Origin: Veillonella sp.
GTDB lineage: Bacteria; Bacillota; Negativicutes; Veillonellales; Veillonellaceae
DNA: 64,000 nucleotides
Assembly (NCBI RefSeq): GCF_018364065.1
Contig: NZ_JAGZMO010000001.1
Coordinates: forward strand, 358,013 to 422,012
Reading direction: 5' to 3'
Position 1 is the first letter of the stretch. Each line of letters opens with the position of its first letter. The notes beneath the pieces are model-generated. The model did no database searches. It was not told where the DNA came from and saw only the letters and a list, made by a program, of their open reading frames with translations. This document shows positions 35,366 through 43,403 of the stretch, in pieces. Position numbers and translations under genes: made by a program.

Positions 35366-35413
35366 GTCCGCTCCTCCTAAAACTCTATTTTTATTAGGAC
35401 TCTAACCTCTGTT

Positions 35414-35442
35414 ACCATACCAATTCACACATATATTGTCAA
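35414..35442 (-). promoter_or_regulatory. glyQS promoter
   Basis: Minus strand TTGACA (35442-35437), 17-bp spacer, TATGGT (35419-35414) with an upstream TGG (extended -10). Confidence 0.65.
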
Positions 35443-35565
35443 CCCAAAATACAAGGGCTCAGTTCATGATTAAATTGATTAATACCATACACAATGTTTG
35501 TTATCATACTCACGTCAAAGTGAATATGCATTATCATCCTCACGACGCTAATATGTACAGTATAA

Positions 35566-36282
35566 TCACAACGCTTTGCCGTTCATGGTGTGCAAAAAGG
35601 TCAGGGAACTCAGTTCTTCCCCCAATTGCATGGTGGCATAAGCAAATAAACTTCGCTCCAATTCGAGCCATACAGGTTTCTGCAATTGCAGCGCCGCCTG
35701 CTGCTCCGTCGTGCTCCAGGAATAGGCCAAAATCTGACCTAACCCTTCAATGGCACCGCGTGACAGGCTGAAACCTGTACTGCCGCGAAACTCGCGTAAA
35801 AATCGGTCCAATCCGTTTTCCCGGCCATAATCGGCGGCGGACGGCACAAAGCCGGCCTTGCTCATGAGCTGCCACCCTAAAATGATAACCGCCAGGGGCA
35901 CCGATTTTGTGCGCACCAATTGGGAGAACCGATATACCAGACTGAACAGCGACGGATCCCGCTCTTCCATGGGAAACAGTTTACTGATTAATTCCCCTGC
36001 AAATGCGGCGTAGCATATACTGTTCAAGTCCGTTTCAATACTGCGAATAATATATTTGCCGTCAATTTGCTGCAGATTATAATATTCACCTTGCTGTTCC
36101 ACCGTAATAATCACCGCACTGAAAGGTTGTAAATACCCGGTGCTGCGCATGCCCTGAAGGCGCTTATGAGGCACTGAACAGCGAATGATGCCCTTCTGCC
36201 GCGTCAAGAACGTAATGACCGAATAGGTCTTCAACTTTCTGCGCCACAGTACAATGGCTTCATAATTCACACCTAAGGCCAT
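35566..36282 (-). CDS. recO: DNA repair protein RecO
   Basis: 238 residues from the ATG at 36282 (AAGGAG 8 bp upstream; the frame can extend 9 bp to a GTG that overlaps the Shine-Dalgarno). RecO mediates RecA loading in the RecFOR pathway. The N-terminal OB-fold (EAIVLWRRKLKTYSVITFLTRQKG, GYLQPFSAVIITVEQQGEY) is clear, then a helical C-domain. The Cys-x2-Cys pairs that bind zinc in many Firmicutes RecO proteins are absent; only one Cys exists. Lies about 30 bp downstream of the corC-like gene. Confidence 0.88.
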   Translation of the reverse strand: MALGVNYEAIVLWRRKLKTYSVITFLTRQKGIIRCSVPHKRLQGMRSTGYLQPFSAVIITVEQQGEYYNLQQIDGKYIIRSIETDLNSICYAAFAGELISKLFPMEERDPSLFSLVYRFSQLVRTKSVPLAVIILGWQLMSKAGFVPSAADYGRENGLDRFLREFRGSTGFSLSRGAIEGLGQILAYSWSTTEQQAALQLQKPVWLELERSLFAYATMQLGEELSSLTFLHTMNGKAL

Positions 36283-36312
36283 AGTCAGCACTCCTTCATA
36301 AGGCCTTGCGGC

Positions 36313-37659
36313 CTACTTATTTTCAGTCACTTCAGACTCGTTGTTTTCTCGTACAATCGGCGTCGCCTTCAAGCGAGCAATACGATAGCCTTGCATTTCC
36401 GTAACGGTAAATGTGTAATCAGCCACTTCCGCCGTATCACCTACAACCGGCGTACGTTCCAAGAGACCGAAGATGAAACCGCCGATAGTATCTTCTTCCG
36501 GATCGTCGAAATCAACGTGCATAGCGTATTTTACTTCATCTACCAGCACTTTGCCGTCAAATTCAAAGGAACCGTCCTGATTAGCCACGATAGCCGGCGT
36601 ATCATTTTCGTGTTCGTCCTTAATGTCGCCTACAAGCTCTTCAATAATATCTTCCAAGCACACAAGACCAACCATACCGCCGTATTCATCTACAACAACG
36701 GCCTGGTAAATGCGGCGTGTACGCATATATTGAAGCAATACAGACAGCTTCATTACTTCCGGAATGAGCAAAATATCGCGACGAACAAGGCGCAAGTCCT
36801 TACGTGCCTTATCGCCCTGTTCCATTAAGTCCTTAATGTGAACCAAACCGATTACATGGTCCTTATCTTCCATACAAAGAGGATAACGGGTATGGCTCGT
36901 TTCGGAAATGTTCTTCATAGTCGTTTCGAAATCATCTTCCACATAGATGCAGTCTACATCCTGACGTGGAATCATAACTTCTTTCGCCATACGTTCCACG
37001 AAGTCGAATACATTGTCGATGAGCTCCCCTTCCACATGGTCCAGCTGCCCTTCCAAATGACTGCGGTTGACCATCATGCGGATTTCTTCCTCTGTATGTA
37101 CCAAGTCAAGCTCGTTTTTGTAAGGCGCTCCAACACCGCGAAGCAATAACTCGCTGGCGTGTTGTGCAATCCACACAAACGGCGTACCGATATAACCGAG
37201 AATGCATACGACTTTTGCCGTCCAGCGCACGTAGCGAAGCGGGAACGACAAGCCTAAGGCTTTCGGAATAATTTCACCGAACACCAAAATGATAAGGGCA
37301 ATGCAGGCAATAACAACGATGTCCAGCAAAATGGCCATCGCTTCATTGTGAATGCCCAGCACTTCATTCCAATGTTGAATGTACGGCGTAACCAGCGCCG
37401 TGCCTACACTGGATAAAAGAACAATAAAAAACAAAATTAAAAATTGTGATGTATTAACAAATCGCTCCGGTCTTTGATACAAAGTCTTTAAAAATGCTTT
37501 CGCATCCTCACTTAAGTCCTCTACTTCGTCCAAATGCTCTTCGCTCAGACGGGCAAAGGAGAACTTTGCCAACACCAACACATTGATAATAAGCATACAA
37601 ATGATGCCTAATATCCCCAATAAAAAACCGGCCTCCAGCGGAGTATCGATATGAATCAT
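36313..37659 (-). CDS. HlyC/CorC-family membrane protein with CBS domains
   Basis: 448 residues: N-terminal DUF21 transmembrane domain (four spans, about 1-190), two CBS domains (about 215-340; EVMIPRQDVDCIYVEDD and VVVDEYGGMVGLVCLEDIIEELVGDI are typical), and a C-terminal CorC/HlyC domain (about 355-440). Family members are linked to magnesium or other divalent-cation export; the old name hemolysin is misleading. ATG directly after AGAAAGGA. Same-strand neighbour of era and recO. Confidence 0.93.
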   Translation of the reverse strand: MIHIDTPLEAGFLLGILGIICMLIINVLVLAKFSFARLSEEHLDEVEDLSEDAKAFLKTLYQRPERFVNTSQFLILFFIVLLSSVGTALVTPYIQHWNEVLGIHNEAMAILLDIVVIACIALIILVFGEIIPKALGLSFPLRYVRWTAKVVCILGYIGTPFVWIAQHASELLLRGVGAPYKNELDLVHTEEEIRMMVNRSHLEGQLDHVEGELIDNVFDFVERMAKEVMIPRQDVDCIYVEDDFETTMKNISETSHTRYPLCMEDKDHVIGLVHIKDLMEQGDKARKDLRLVRRDILLIPEVMKLSVLLQYMRTRRIYQAVVVDEYGGMVGLVCLEDIIEELVGDIKDEHENDTPAIVANQDGSFEFDGKVLVDEVKYAMHVDFDDPEEDTIGGFIFGLLERTPVVGDTAEVADYTFTVTEMQGYRIARLKATPIVRENNESEVTENK

Positions 37660-37733
37660 TCCTTTCTCTTACTAGGTGCTCTCATGCATATTTAGATGAT
37701 TCGCAACATGAAACGCACAACCTTGCTTTTAAA

Positions 37734-38630
37734 TTATTCGTAGCCGAATTCGGACAGCATACCTGATTTATTGCGCCAATCCTTTTTAACTTTCACCCAT
37801 AAATCAAGGTATACTTTCGTGGCCAGAAGACGTTCGATATCGCTGCGCGCTTCACCGCCAAGCTCACGAAGCATACTTCCTTTTTTACCGATTATTATAC
37901 CCTTTTGAGAGTCCCGTTCGCAATAGATAGTCGCACGAATATACGTAGTTCCGTCATCGCGCTGCTTCATTTCATCCACATCGACGGCGATGGCATGAGG
38001 AATCTCTTCTCTCGTTTTAAGAAGAATCTTTTCACGCACAATATCCGCAATGATGAGGCGTTCCGGCTGATCCGTAATCATATCATCCGGGAAGTATTGA
38101 GGACCTTCAGGCAATACTTCTTCCAACACAGTTAATACTTCGGAAATATTGTCTTTTTCCCGTGCGGAAATTGGAATAATGCCTTCGAACGGATAGAGGT
38201 TTTTGTACTCCACAATCGTTTCCAACACTTCTTCCTTAGTTAAGGTGTCAATCTTGTTAATAACCAGGAAAACAGGCACGTTTACGTTTTTCAACTGTTC
38301 GATAATAAAATTATCGCCCGGTCCGCGTTTTTCATTAGCAGCTACCAAAAAGAGAACCGCTTCTACTTCCTTCAGTGAATCTACCGCCGCTTTTACCATG
38401 AATTCACCCAGCTTGTGCTTAGGCTTATGAATCCCCGGCGTATCCATGAAAACGATCTGCTTCTTCTCGTCCATGTAAATACACACGATTCGGTTTCGTG
38501 TAGTTTGCGCCTTATCGGACACGATAACAATCTTATCGCCGATGAGCGCGTTGATTAATGTAGATTTACCCACATTCGGGCGACCTACTACGGCTACAAA
38601 GCCGGATTTAAAATGAGCATCTTTATTCAT
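37734..38630 (-). CDS. era: GTPase Era
   Basis: 298 residues from the ATG at 38630, with GGGAGG about 12 bp upstream; earlier in-frame starts overlap the Shine-Dalgarno. G1 GRPNVGKST (15-23), G3 DTPG, G4 NKID, and a C-terminal KH domain with GKKGSMLRELG that binds the 3' end of 16S rRNA. Functions in 30S maturation. Overlaps the end of ybeY by 8 bp. Confidence 0.97.
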   Translation of the reverse strand: MNKDAHFKSGFVAVVGRPNVGKSTLINALIGDKIVIVSDKAQTTRNRIVCIYMDEKKQIVFMDTPGIHKPKHKLGEFMVKAAVDSLKEVEAVLFLVAANEKRGPGDNFIIEQLKNVNVPVFLVINKIDTLTKEEVLETIVEYKNLYPFEGIIPISAREKDNISEVLTVLEEVLPEGPQYFPDDMITDQPERLIIADIVREKILLKTREEIPHAIAVDVDEMKQRDDGTTYIRATIYCERDSQKGIIIGKKGSMLRELGGEARSDIERLLATKVYLDLWVKVKKDWRNKSGMLSEFGYE

Positions 38631-39096
38631 TATATGGTGCATCCTCCCGCACATACCCTAAATTTCCAAGTACAAATTCTTCTTCCTGACGCATTTCCTT
38701 CTTATCTTCATCGGTCATGTGATCATAGCCGAGAATGTGCAAGCATCCGTGAACGGTCAAATAAGCCAACTCCCGTTCAAAAGGATGTCCATATTCCTCA
38801 GCCTGTTCCGCCGTGCGTTCCAGGGAAATAATCAAATCACCTATCAAGTGAGACTCCAGGTCTCCGTTATCTTCCCCTTCATTCAAGGCGAAGGACAACA
38901 CGTCTGTAGGACGGTCAATATTGCGATAGGTCTTATTTAACTGATGGATGTACGGATTGTCGCAAAGAAGCACGCTGAGCTCTTCGTCATTGCCAATACC
39001 GTAAACACGGCTCACTTCGGCACATACGCGATTAACAATCTCTTCGTAGGCCGGCACCGGTTCCATCGTTTCTATATAACTTATGGTCACTTCCAT
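38623..39096 (-). CDS. ybeY: Endoribonuclease YbeY
   Basis: 157 residues from the ATG at 39096 (GAGGAGA 7 bp upstream); the longer frame adds 11 unlikely residues. The zinc-binding HGCLHILGYDH motif identifies the family. Works in 16S rRNA 3'-end processing and ribosome quality control. The order phoH-ybeY-era is the usual one in Firmicutes, though the diacylglycerol kinase and cdd genes often between ybeY and era are missing. Confidence 0.96.
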   Translation of the reverse strand: MEVTISYIETMEPVPAYEEIVNRVCAEVSRVYGIGNDEELSVLLCDNPYIHQLNKTYRNIDRPTDVLSFALNEGEDNGDLESHLIGDLIISLERTAEQAEEYGHPFERELAYLTVHGCLHILGYDHMTDEDKKEMRQEEEFVLGNLGYVREDAPYNE

Positions 39097-39195
39097 AACT
39101 ATATCTCCTCTATACTGATCTGAATTCAATTTCAGATTCTAACTATCTGTTCTTCATAAGTCGTCCCCTATAAAGGCCATACATTCAGAAGCACG

Positions 39196-40305
39196 TTACG
39201 CTTCCGGATTATCCTTATGAGACTCATCAGTGGATGCATCAGTCTCTACTGCCTCAGCAACCTCAACTGCCTCAACCGCTTGATTTTCCTGCGCTTCCAA
39301 TTTACGCTGTTTATCCGCTAGGCGCTTCTGCTTCTTCGCTTCCTGCATTTCCATGCGGTTCTGGTACGCTTCATAAGCGCGAATAATCTTACTTACCAAG
39401 TCATGACGAACTACGTCTTCATCAGTGAAGTGCACCATTTCGATCCCCGGCACGCGAGACAGTACTTTTTCCGCCTCCGTCAAACCGGACTGCATACGGG
39501 ACGGCAAGTCAATCTGCGTTTTATCGCCGTTAATTACCATCTTGGACTGATTGCCTAAACGGGTCAGGAACATCTTCATCTGTTCCGGCGTCGTATTCTG
39601 CGCTTCATCAAGGATGACAAAGGCATTTTCCAAGGTGCGCCCGCGCATATACGCCAATGGGGCAATTTCAATGATGCCGCGCATCATAAAGCGTTCCACC
39701 TGTTCCAGGCCGAACATATCGTTTAACGCATCATAGAGCGGACGCAAATACGGATCCACCTTCTCTTTTAAATCACCCGGCAAGTAACCCAGTTTTTCAC
39801 CGGCTTCAACGGCAGGACGAGTCAAAATGATGCGTTCCACATCACGGTTTTTCAGATAAAATGCAGCTAGTGCAACGGCAAGGAATGTTTTTCCCGTACC
39901 GGCCGGACCGATACCGAAGGTGATTGTGTTTTTGCGGATTGCATCCACATAGCGTTTCTGCCCTTCCGTTTTCGGCGTAATCATTTTGCCTTTTACCGTA
40001 ATATTTACCGTATCTTCGAACATGGTATGTAATAAATCGGCCTTCTGATTTTTTACCATCTTCACAGCAATACGCACCTGCTGCTCTGTAATGGCCCGGC
40101 TTTCTTTATATAGAAACACCAGTTCTTCCATAACGCGCCAGAACTGATTGACAATGTCATCATCACCGGAAATCTGCAATGTATCGCCGCGGCTCACAAC
40201 GTGACATGGCAATTCTTCAATAATCAACTGTAAATGACGCTCCTGCACGCCTAAAATCGGACCTGCCATTTCATAACGTGGGAAAGTAAATGTGCGTTCA
40301 CTCAT
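39196..40305 (-). CDS. phoH: PhoH family ATPase
   Basis: 369 residues. An N-terminal KH-like segment (about 20-100) is followed by the PhoH ATPase: Walker A GPAGTGKTFLA, EAGEKLGYLPGDLKEKVDPYL, Walker B FVILDEAQNT and the GDKTQIDLP motif. Predicted RNA helicase or nuclease regulator working with YbeY. The last 50 residues are a Glu/Ala/Val/Asp-rich tail. ATG with GGAGAGG 12 bp upstream; 99 bp upstream of ybeY. Confidence 0.94.
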   Translation of the reverse strand: MSERTFTFPRYEMAGPILGVQERHLQLIIEELPCHVVSRGDTLQISGDDDIVNQFWRVMEELVFLYKESRAITEQQVRIAVKMVKNQKADLLHTMFEDTVNITVKGKMITPKTEGQKRYVDAIRKNTITFGIGPAGTGKTFLAVALAAFYLKNRDVERIILTRPAVEAGEKLGYLPGDLKEKVDPYLRPLYDALNDMFGLEQVERFMMRGIIEIAPLAYMRGRTLENAFVILDEAQNTTPEQMKMFLTRLGNQSKMVINGDKTQIDLPSRMQSGLTEAEKVLSRVPGIEMVHFTDEDVVRHDLVSKIIRAYEAYQNRMEMQEAKKQKRLADKQRKLEAQENQAVEAVEVAEAVETDASTDESHKDNPEA

Positions 40306-40383
40306 CGTATTCTGTACCTCTCCTTTTCATTAACGGTAACATTGAAATACTACTGACTACTTAAACTGAAAACCAATTGACTA

Positions 40384-41346
40384 CTATAAAAACTTGCGCA
40401 CAGCGCGGCCATTTAAGTAATTACACAAATCACCCTGCCGTACGTCCAGTTCTTCCATGCGACGATCAATTTCTTCCTGAATGCGCCACCAGCCCATGGA
40501 CCAGTTAGTGAACAAGGTGTTCGTTTCCGGTGCACGGCCTACAAGGCGCTGCAGTACAATGCGATCATCTAAATTACGTAAAAATGCAATCACCCGGTCA
40601 ATGTATTCGTCGGCGCTGATTAAGCTGAATTCACCGGCTTCATACCATTTGGCCATCAACGTATTCTTCACTATATATAGCGCATGAAGTTTCACCTGGT
40701 CCACGCCGAGAGCCGATAAAATGCGAGCTCCTTCCACCGTATCTTCCATGGTATCCCACGGCAGATTTAAAATCATGTGCGCACAGGTGCTGATGCCATA
40801 TTTTTTCGTGCGAAGCACCGCATCAATAAACTCGGCCAGTCCATGACCGCGGTTAATCTTCTCCAATGTATGATAATTTACGGACTGTAAGCCGTATTCT
40901 AAATAAATATCAACGTTAAATCGTTCCCGAATATCCTGTAACACTTCCAAATAGGGATCGCTGATACAATCAGGTCGTGTAGCAATAGCCAACCCTACCG
41001 TGCTGTCGATGCAACCCGCTTCCATATACGCTTTGAACTGGTCCACCGGCAAATAAGTATTACTGAAATTCTGATAATAGGGAATATATTTATAGGCCTT
41101 GTATTTCGGAGCAATGTGCGCAATATTCGCTGTCAATTGCTCCTGAACGGTCATAGTAGCCGGCAGATTTTCATAGCCCGCTCCAATTTCACCGCAGAAT
41201 ACACAACCGCCTACGCCGGCCGAACCGTCCCTGTTCGGACAAGTTAACGGCAACGCTACCGGCAGTTTATAGACCTTTTCACCATAGGTTTCCTTTAAAA
41301 ACTTTGAATACACCCGATACCGTTTCGGTTTCGTCGTATCACTCAT
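40384..41346 (-). CDS. TIGR01212-family radical SAM protein (YhcC-like)
   Basis: 320 residues. Radical SAM core with cysteines 36, 48 and 51 (C-x11-C-x2-C in the CPNRDGSAGVGGCVFC stretch), the arrangement of the YhcC family; DIYLEYGLQSVNYHTLEKINRGH is another family block. A substrate is not established for this family. ATG with GGAAG about 8 bp upstream; 35 bp downstream of the B12-binding radical SAM gene and 78 bp upstream of phoH. Confidence 0.92.
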   Translation of the reverse strand: MSDTTKPKRYRVYSKFLKETYGEKVYKLPVALPLTCPNRDGSAGVGGCVFCGEIGAGYENLPATMTVQEQLTANIAHIAPKYKAYKYIPYYQNFSNTYLPVDQFKAYMEAGCIDSTVGLAIATRPDCISDPYLEVLQDIRERFNVDIYLEYGLQSVNYHTLEKINRGHGLAEFIDAVLRTKKYGISTCAHMILNLPWDTMEDTVEGARILSALGVDQVKLHALYIVKNTLMAKWYEAGEFSLISADEYIDRVIAFLRNLDDRIVLQRLVGRAPETNTLFTNWSMGWWRIQEEIDRRMEELDVRQGDLCNYLNGRAVRKFL

Positions 41347-41381
41347 ATACTGATTCTTCCTTTCGATGCATGATTCATTCT

Positions 41382-43151
41382 TTAAACAGGCCGTACAAAC
41401 GGAGCCTGTCGTTCTTTTACATCAATTATTAAAGTGACCGTATCATGACCGGCCGCTTCCAGATTCACCCGTTCGGCTGCTGTAATTGCACCAAGTATGT
41501 AAGCTGTTTCCAAATGAACAACGTGTTCGCAGTAATCCTGGCGAATGCGGCGCCATTCCACGAAGCGATAATGTGGAATATATTGGCTAACCACCGCTTC
41601 ATCACGCCAAAACGCTTCGCCGGCCTGCAGCAATTCTTTCGTCTGCTTCGGCAGGCCCAGCTCATCGCCGCGCACTTTCCCTTTATAACTCACCAAACAG
41701 TCGTACTGTAACAACTCCTGGCTCGTTACATCGTTCAAGTCGCCAAAGAAGCTATATAAAAAGGCCATCTGATCTTTGTCATTTAATTTGCGCTGATGCA
41801 GGTTTTGCCCTAGCCAGGCCTTCGTCATGGCCTCGAAATAATGGAACGGACTTTCTTTTTCATTGATAAGGCGCTGCCCCAAATAATCGAACACTGTGCG
41901 CAACCGTTCACTATTATAAAAGCGCTCGAACACATCTTCCAGATGCTTCAAGAAGCGAATTTGTTCATACGGCATTACATGAGACGCCAGCACTTCGTAG
42001 GGTGCCTTCGAGTCGTACACATAATTAAATTCCGAACTGCGCTCCAAACCGGAGCCTTGCAGTAATTTTAAAAAGCCCAATTGCAATGCATGTGGCTGTA
42101 AAGCGAACACATCATTGAAGGACTGACCGAATCGCTCATAATGCTCATGAGGGAGCCCGATAATCAAGTCCATGTGCACGTGAGTGCGCCCGGCCCGAAT
42201 AACCGGCTCAATAACTTCACAAATATGGGGCCAGTTATTATACCGCTTAATCGCTTTTAACGTATCCGGGTTCGTACTTTGCACGCCCACTTCAATCTGC
42301 ATGCGCCCTTTCGGCGAATTACTCAACAATTCCACCTCTTTCGGTCCCATGAGAACCGGCTCCATTTCCAAGTGGAAATTTGTTGCTGTATCGGCGGCGC
42401 TGATCCATTCCATAATGGGAATGTGATGATGAGCGGCACAGTTAAATGTACGGTCCACGAATTTTATCTGCTTCACCTTGTGATCAATAAACCATTGCAA
42501 CTCTTCAAGAGTTCGTTCCAATGGAAAAAAGCGGACCGTGTTCGCATTACCTGATAGGCAATATTGACAAGAAAACGGACAACCGCGCGATGATTCGTAA
42601 TACATAATCTTATGTTCCAAATCATCCATATCCCCTTCCTCGTAGGGGAAAGGAATCGTGCTCAGATCCTTTACTTCCGCAACAGTTTCCGAACCTTCAA
42701 TCGTATCGGTCATACGGTTGCGCCCCAGCAGGCCTTCCACAGAAGGCTCAAACGGCGAACGTCCTGCTTGAAGACGTTCCACAAAGTTGGTAAACACTTC
42801 TTCCCCTTCGCCTTGCACAATATAGTCAATGTAAGGGTGCCGTTCCAAAATGCGTCGTGCCGTATAACTCACTTCCGGACCGCCCAACACAATGGTAAGC
42901 TCCGGTTTAATCGATTTTAACAGCGACGCCACATGCAGGGTCATGTCAATATTCCAAATATAACAGGCAAAGCCGATCACATCCGCTTCGTGCTCCGTAA
43001 TATCGCTTATTATATCTAAAACAGGCATATTGATAGTGTATTCCACTATCTCATATGCCTGTCCGCGCGTACGCCCGTAAGCCCTTAAGTATCTAAGGGC
43101 TAAGGACGAATGTATAAACTTTGAGTTTAATGTACTTAAAACTATATTCAT
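41382..43151 (-). CDS. B12-binding-domain radical SAM protein
   Basis: 589 residues. N-terminal cobalamin-binding-like Rossmann domain (about 1-140; VLGGPEVSYTAR, YIVQGEGEEVF), then a radical SAM core with C-x3-C-x2-C in GCPFSCQYCLSG (near 190), then a C-terminal helical domain of the kind annotated DUF4080. Family members methylate or rearrange unreactive carbons; the substrate is unknown here. ATG with GAGGAAAT. Its promoter region holds a 14-bp palindrome. Confidence 0.9.
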   Translation of the reverse strand: MNIVLSTLNSKFIHSSLALRYLRAYGRTRGQAYEIVEYTINMPVLDIISDITEHEADVIGFACYIWNIDMTLHVASLLKSIKPELTIVLGGPEVSYTARRILERHPYIDYIVQGEGEEVFTNFVERLQAGRSPFEPSVEGLLGRNRMTDTIEGSETVAEVKDLSTIPFPYEEGDMDDLEHKIMYYESSRGCPFSCQYCLSGNANTVRFFPLERTLEELQWFIDHKVKQIKFVDRTFNCAAHHHIPIMEWISAADTATNFHLEMEPVLMGPKEVELLSNSPKGRMQIEVGVQSTNPDTLKAIKRYNNWPHICEVIEPVIRAGRTHVHMDLIIGLPHEHYERFGQSFNDVFALQPHALQLGFLKLLQGSGLERSSEFNYVYDSKAPYEVLASHVMPYEQIRFLKHLEDVFERFYNSERLRTVFDYLGQRLINEKESPFHYFEAMTKAWLGQNLHQRKLNDKDQMAFLYSFFGDLNDVTSQELLQYDCLVSYKGKVRGDELGLPKQTKELLQAGEAFWRDEAVVSQYIPHYRFVEWRRIRQDYCEHVVHLETAYILGAITAAERVNLEAAGHDTVTLIIDVKERQAPFVRPV

Positions 43152-43236
43152 TGATTAATTATTTCCTCTTCATATGATCACAGCCATAACTGTCTCTGTT
43201 AGTTAAGCATGACTTACATGCACTAGTACACATATT

Positions 43237-43250
43237 ATAACATATGTTAT
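43237..43250. promoter_or_regulatory. 14-bp palindrome overlapping a -10 box
   Basis: ATAACATATGTTAT is a perfect palindrome. On the minus strand its edge is part of TATAAT (43239-43234), about 80 bp upstream of the B12/radical-SAM gene. The position suits a repressor operator. Confidence 0.45.
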
Positions 43251-43403
43251 GAGGAAATTGTATGAATAAACCTGTAGGTTACTCGGTTTTTACTAGAAAA
43301 TTACATGCTTTTTGAATAGCGTACAACAAAATTTTCTGTAGCGAAAAATACTATGGCAAGCGTTTCTATGTTACACATATATCAGCAATATAATGTATGG
43401 CAT

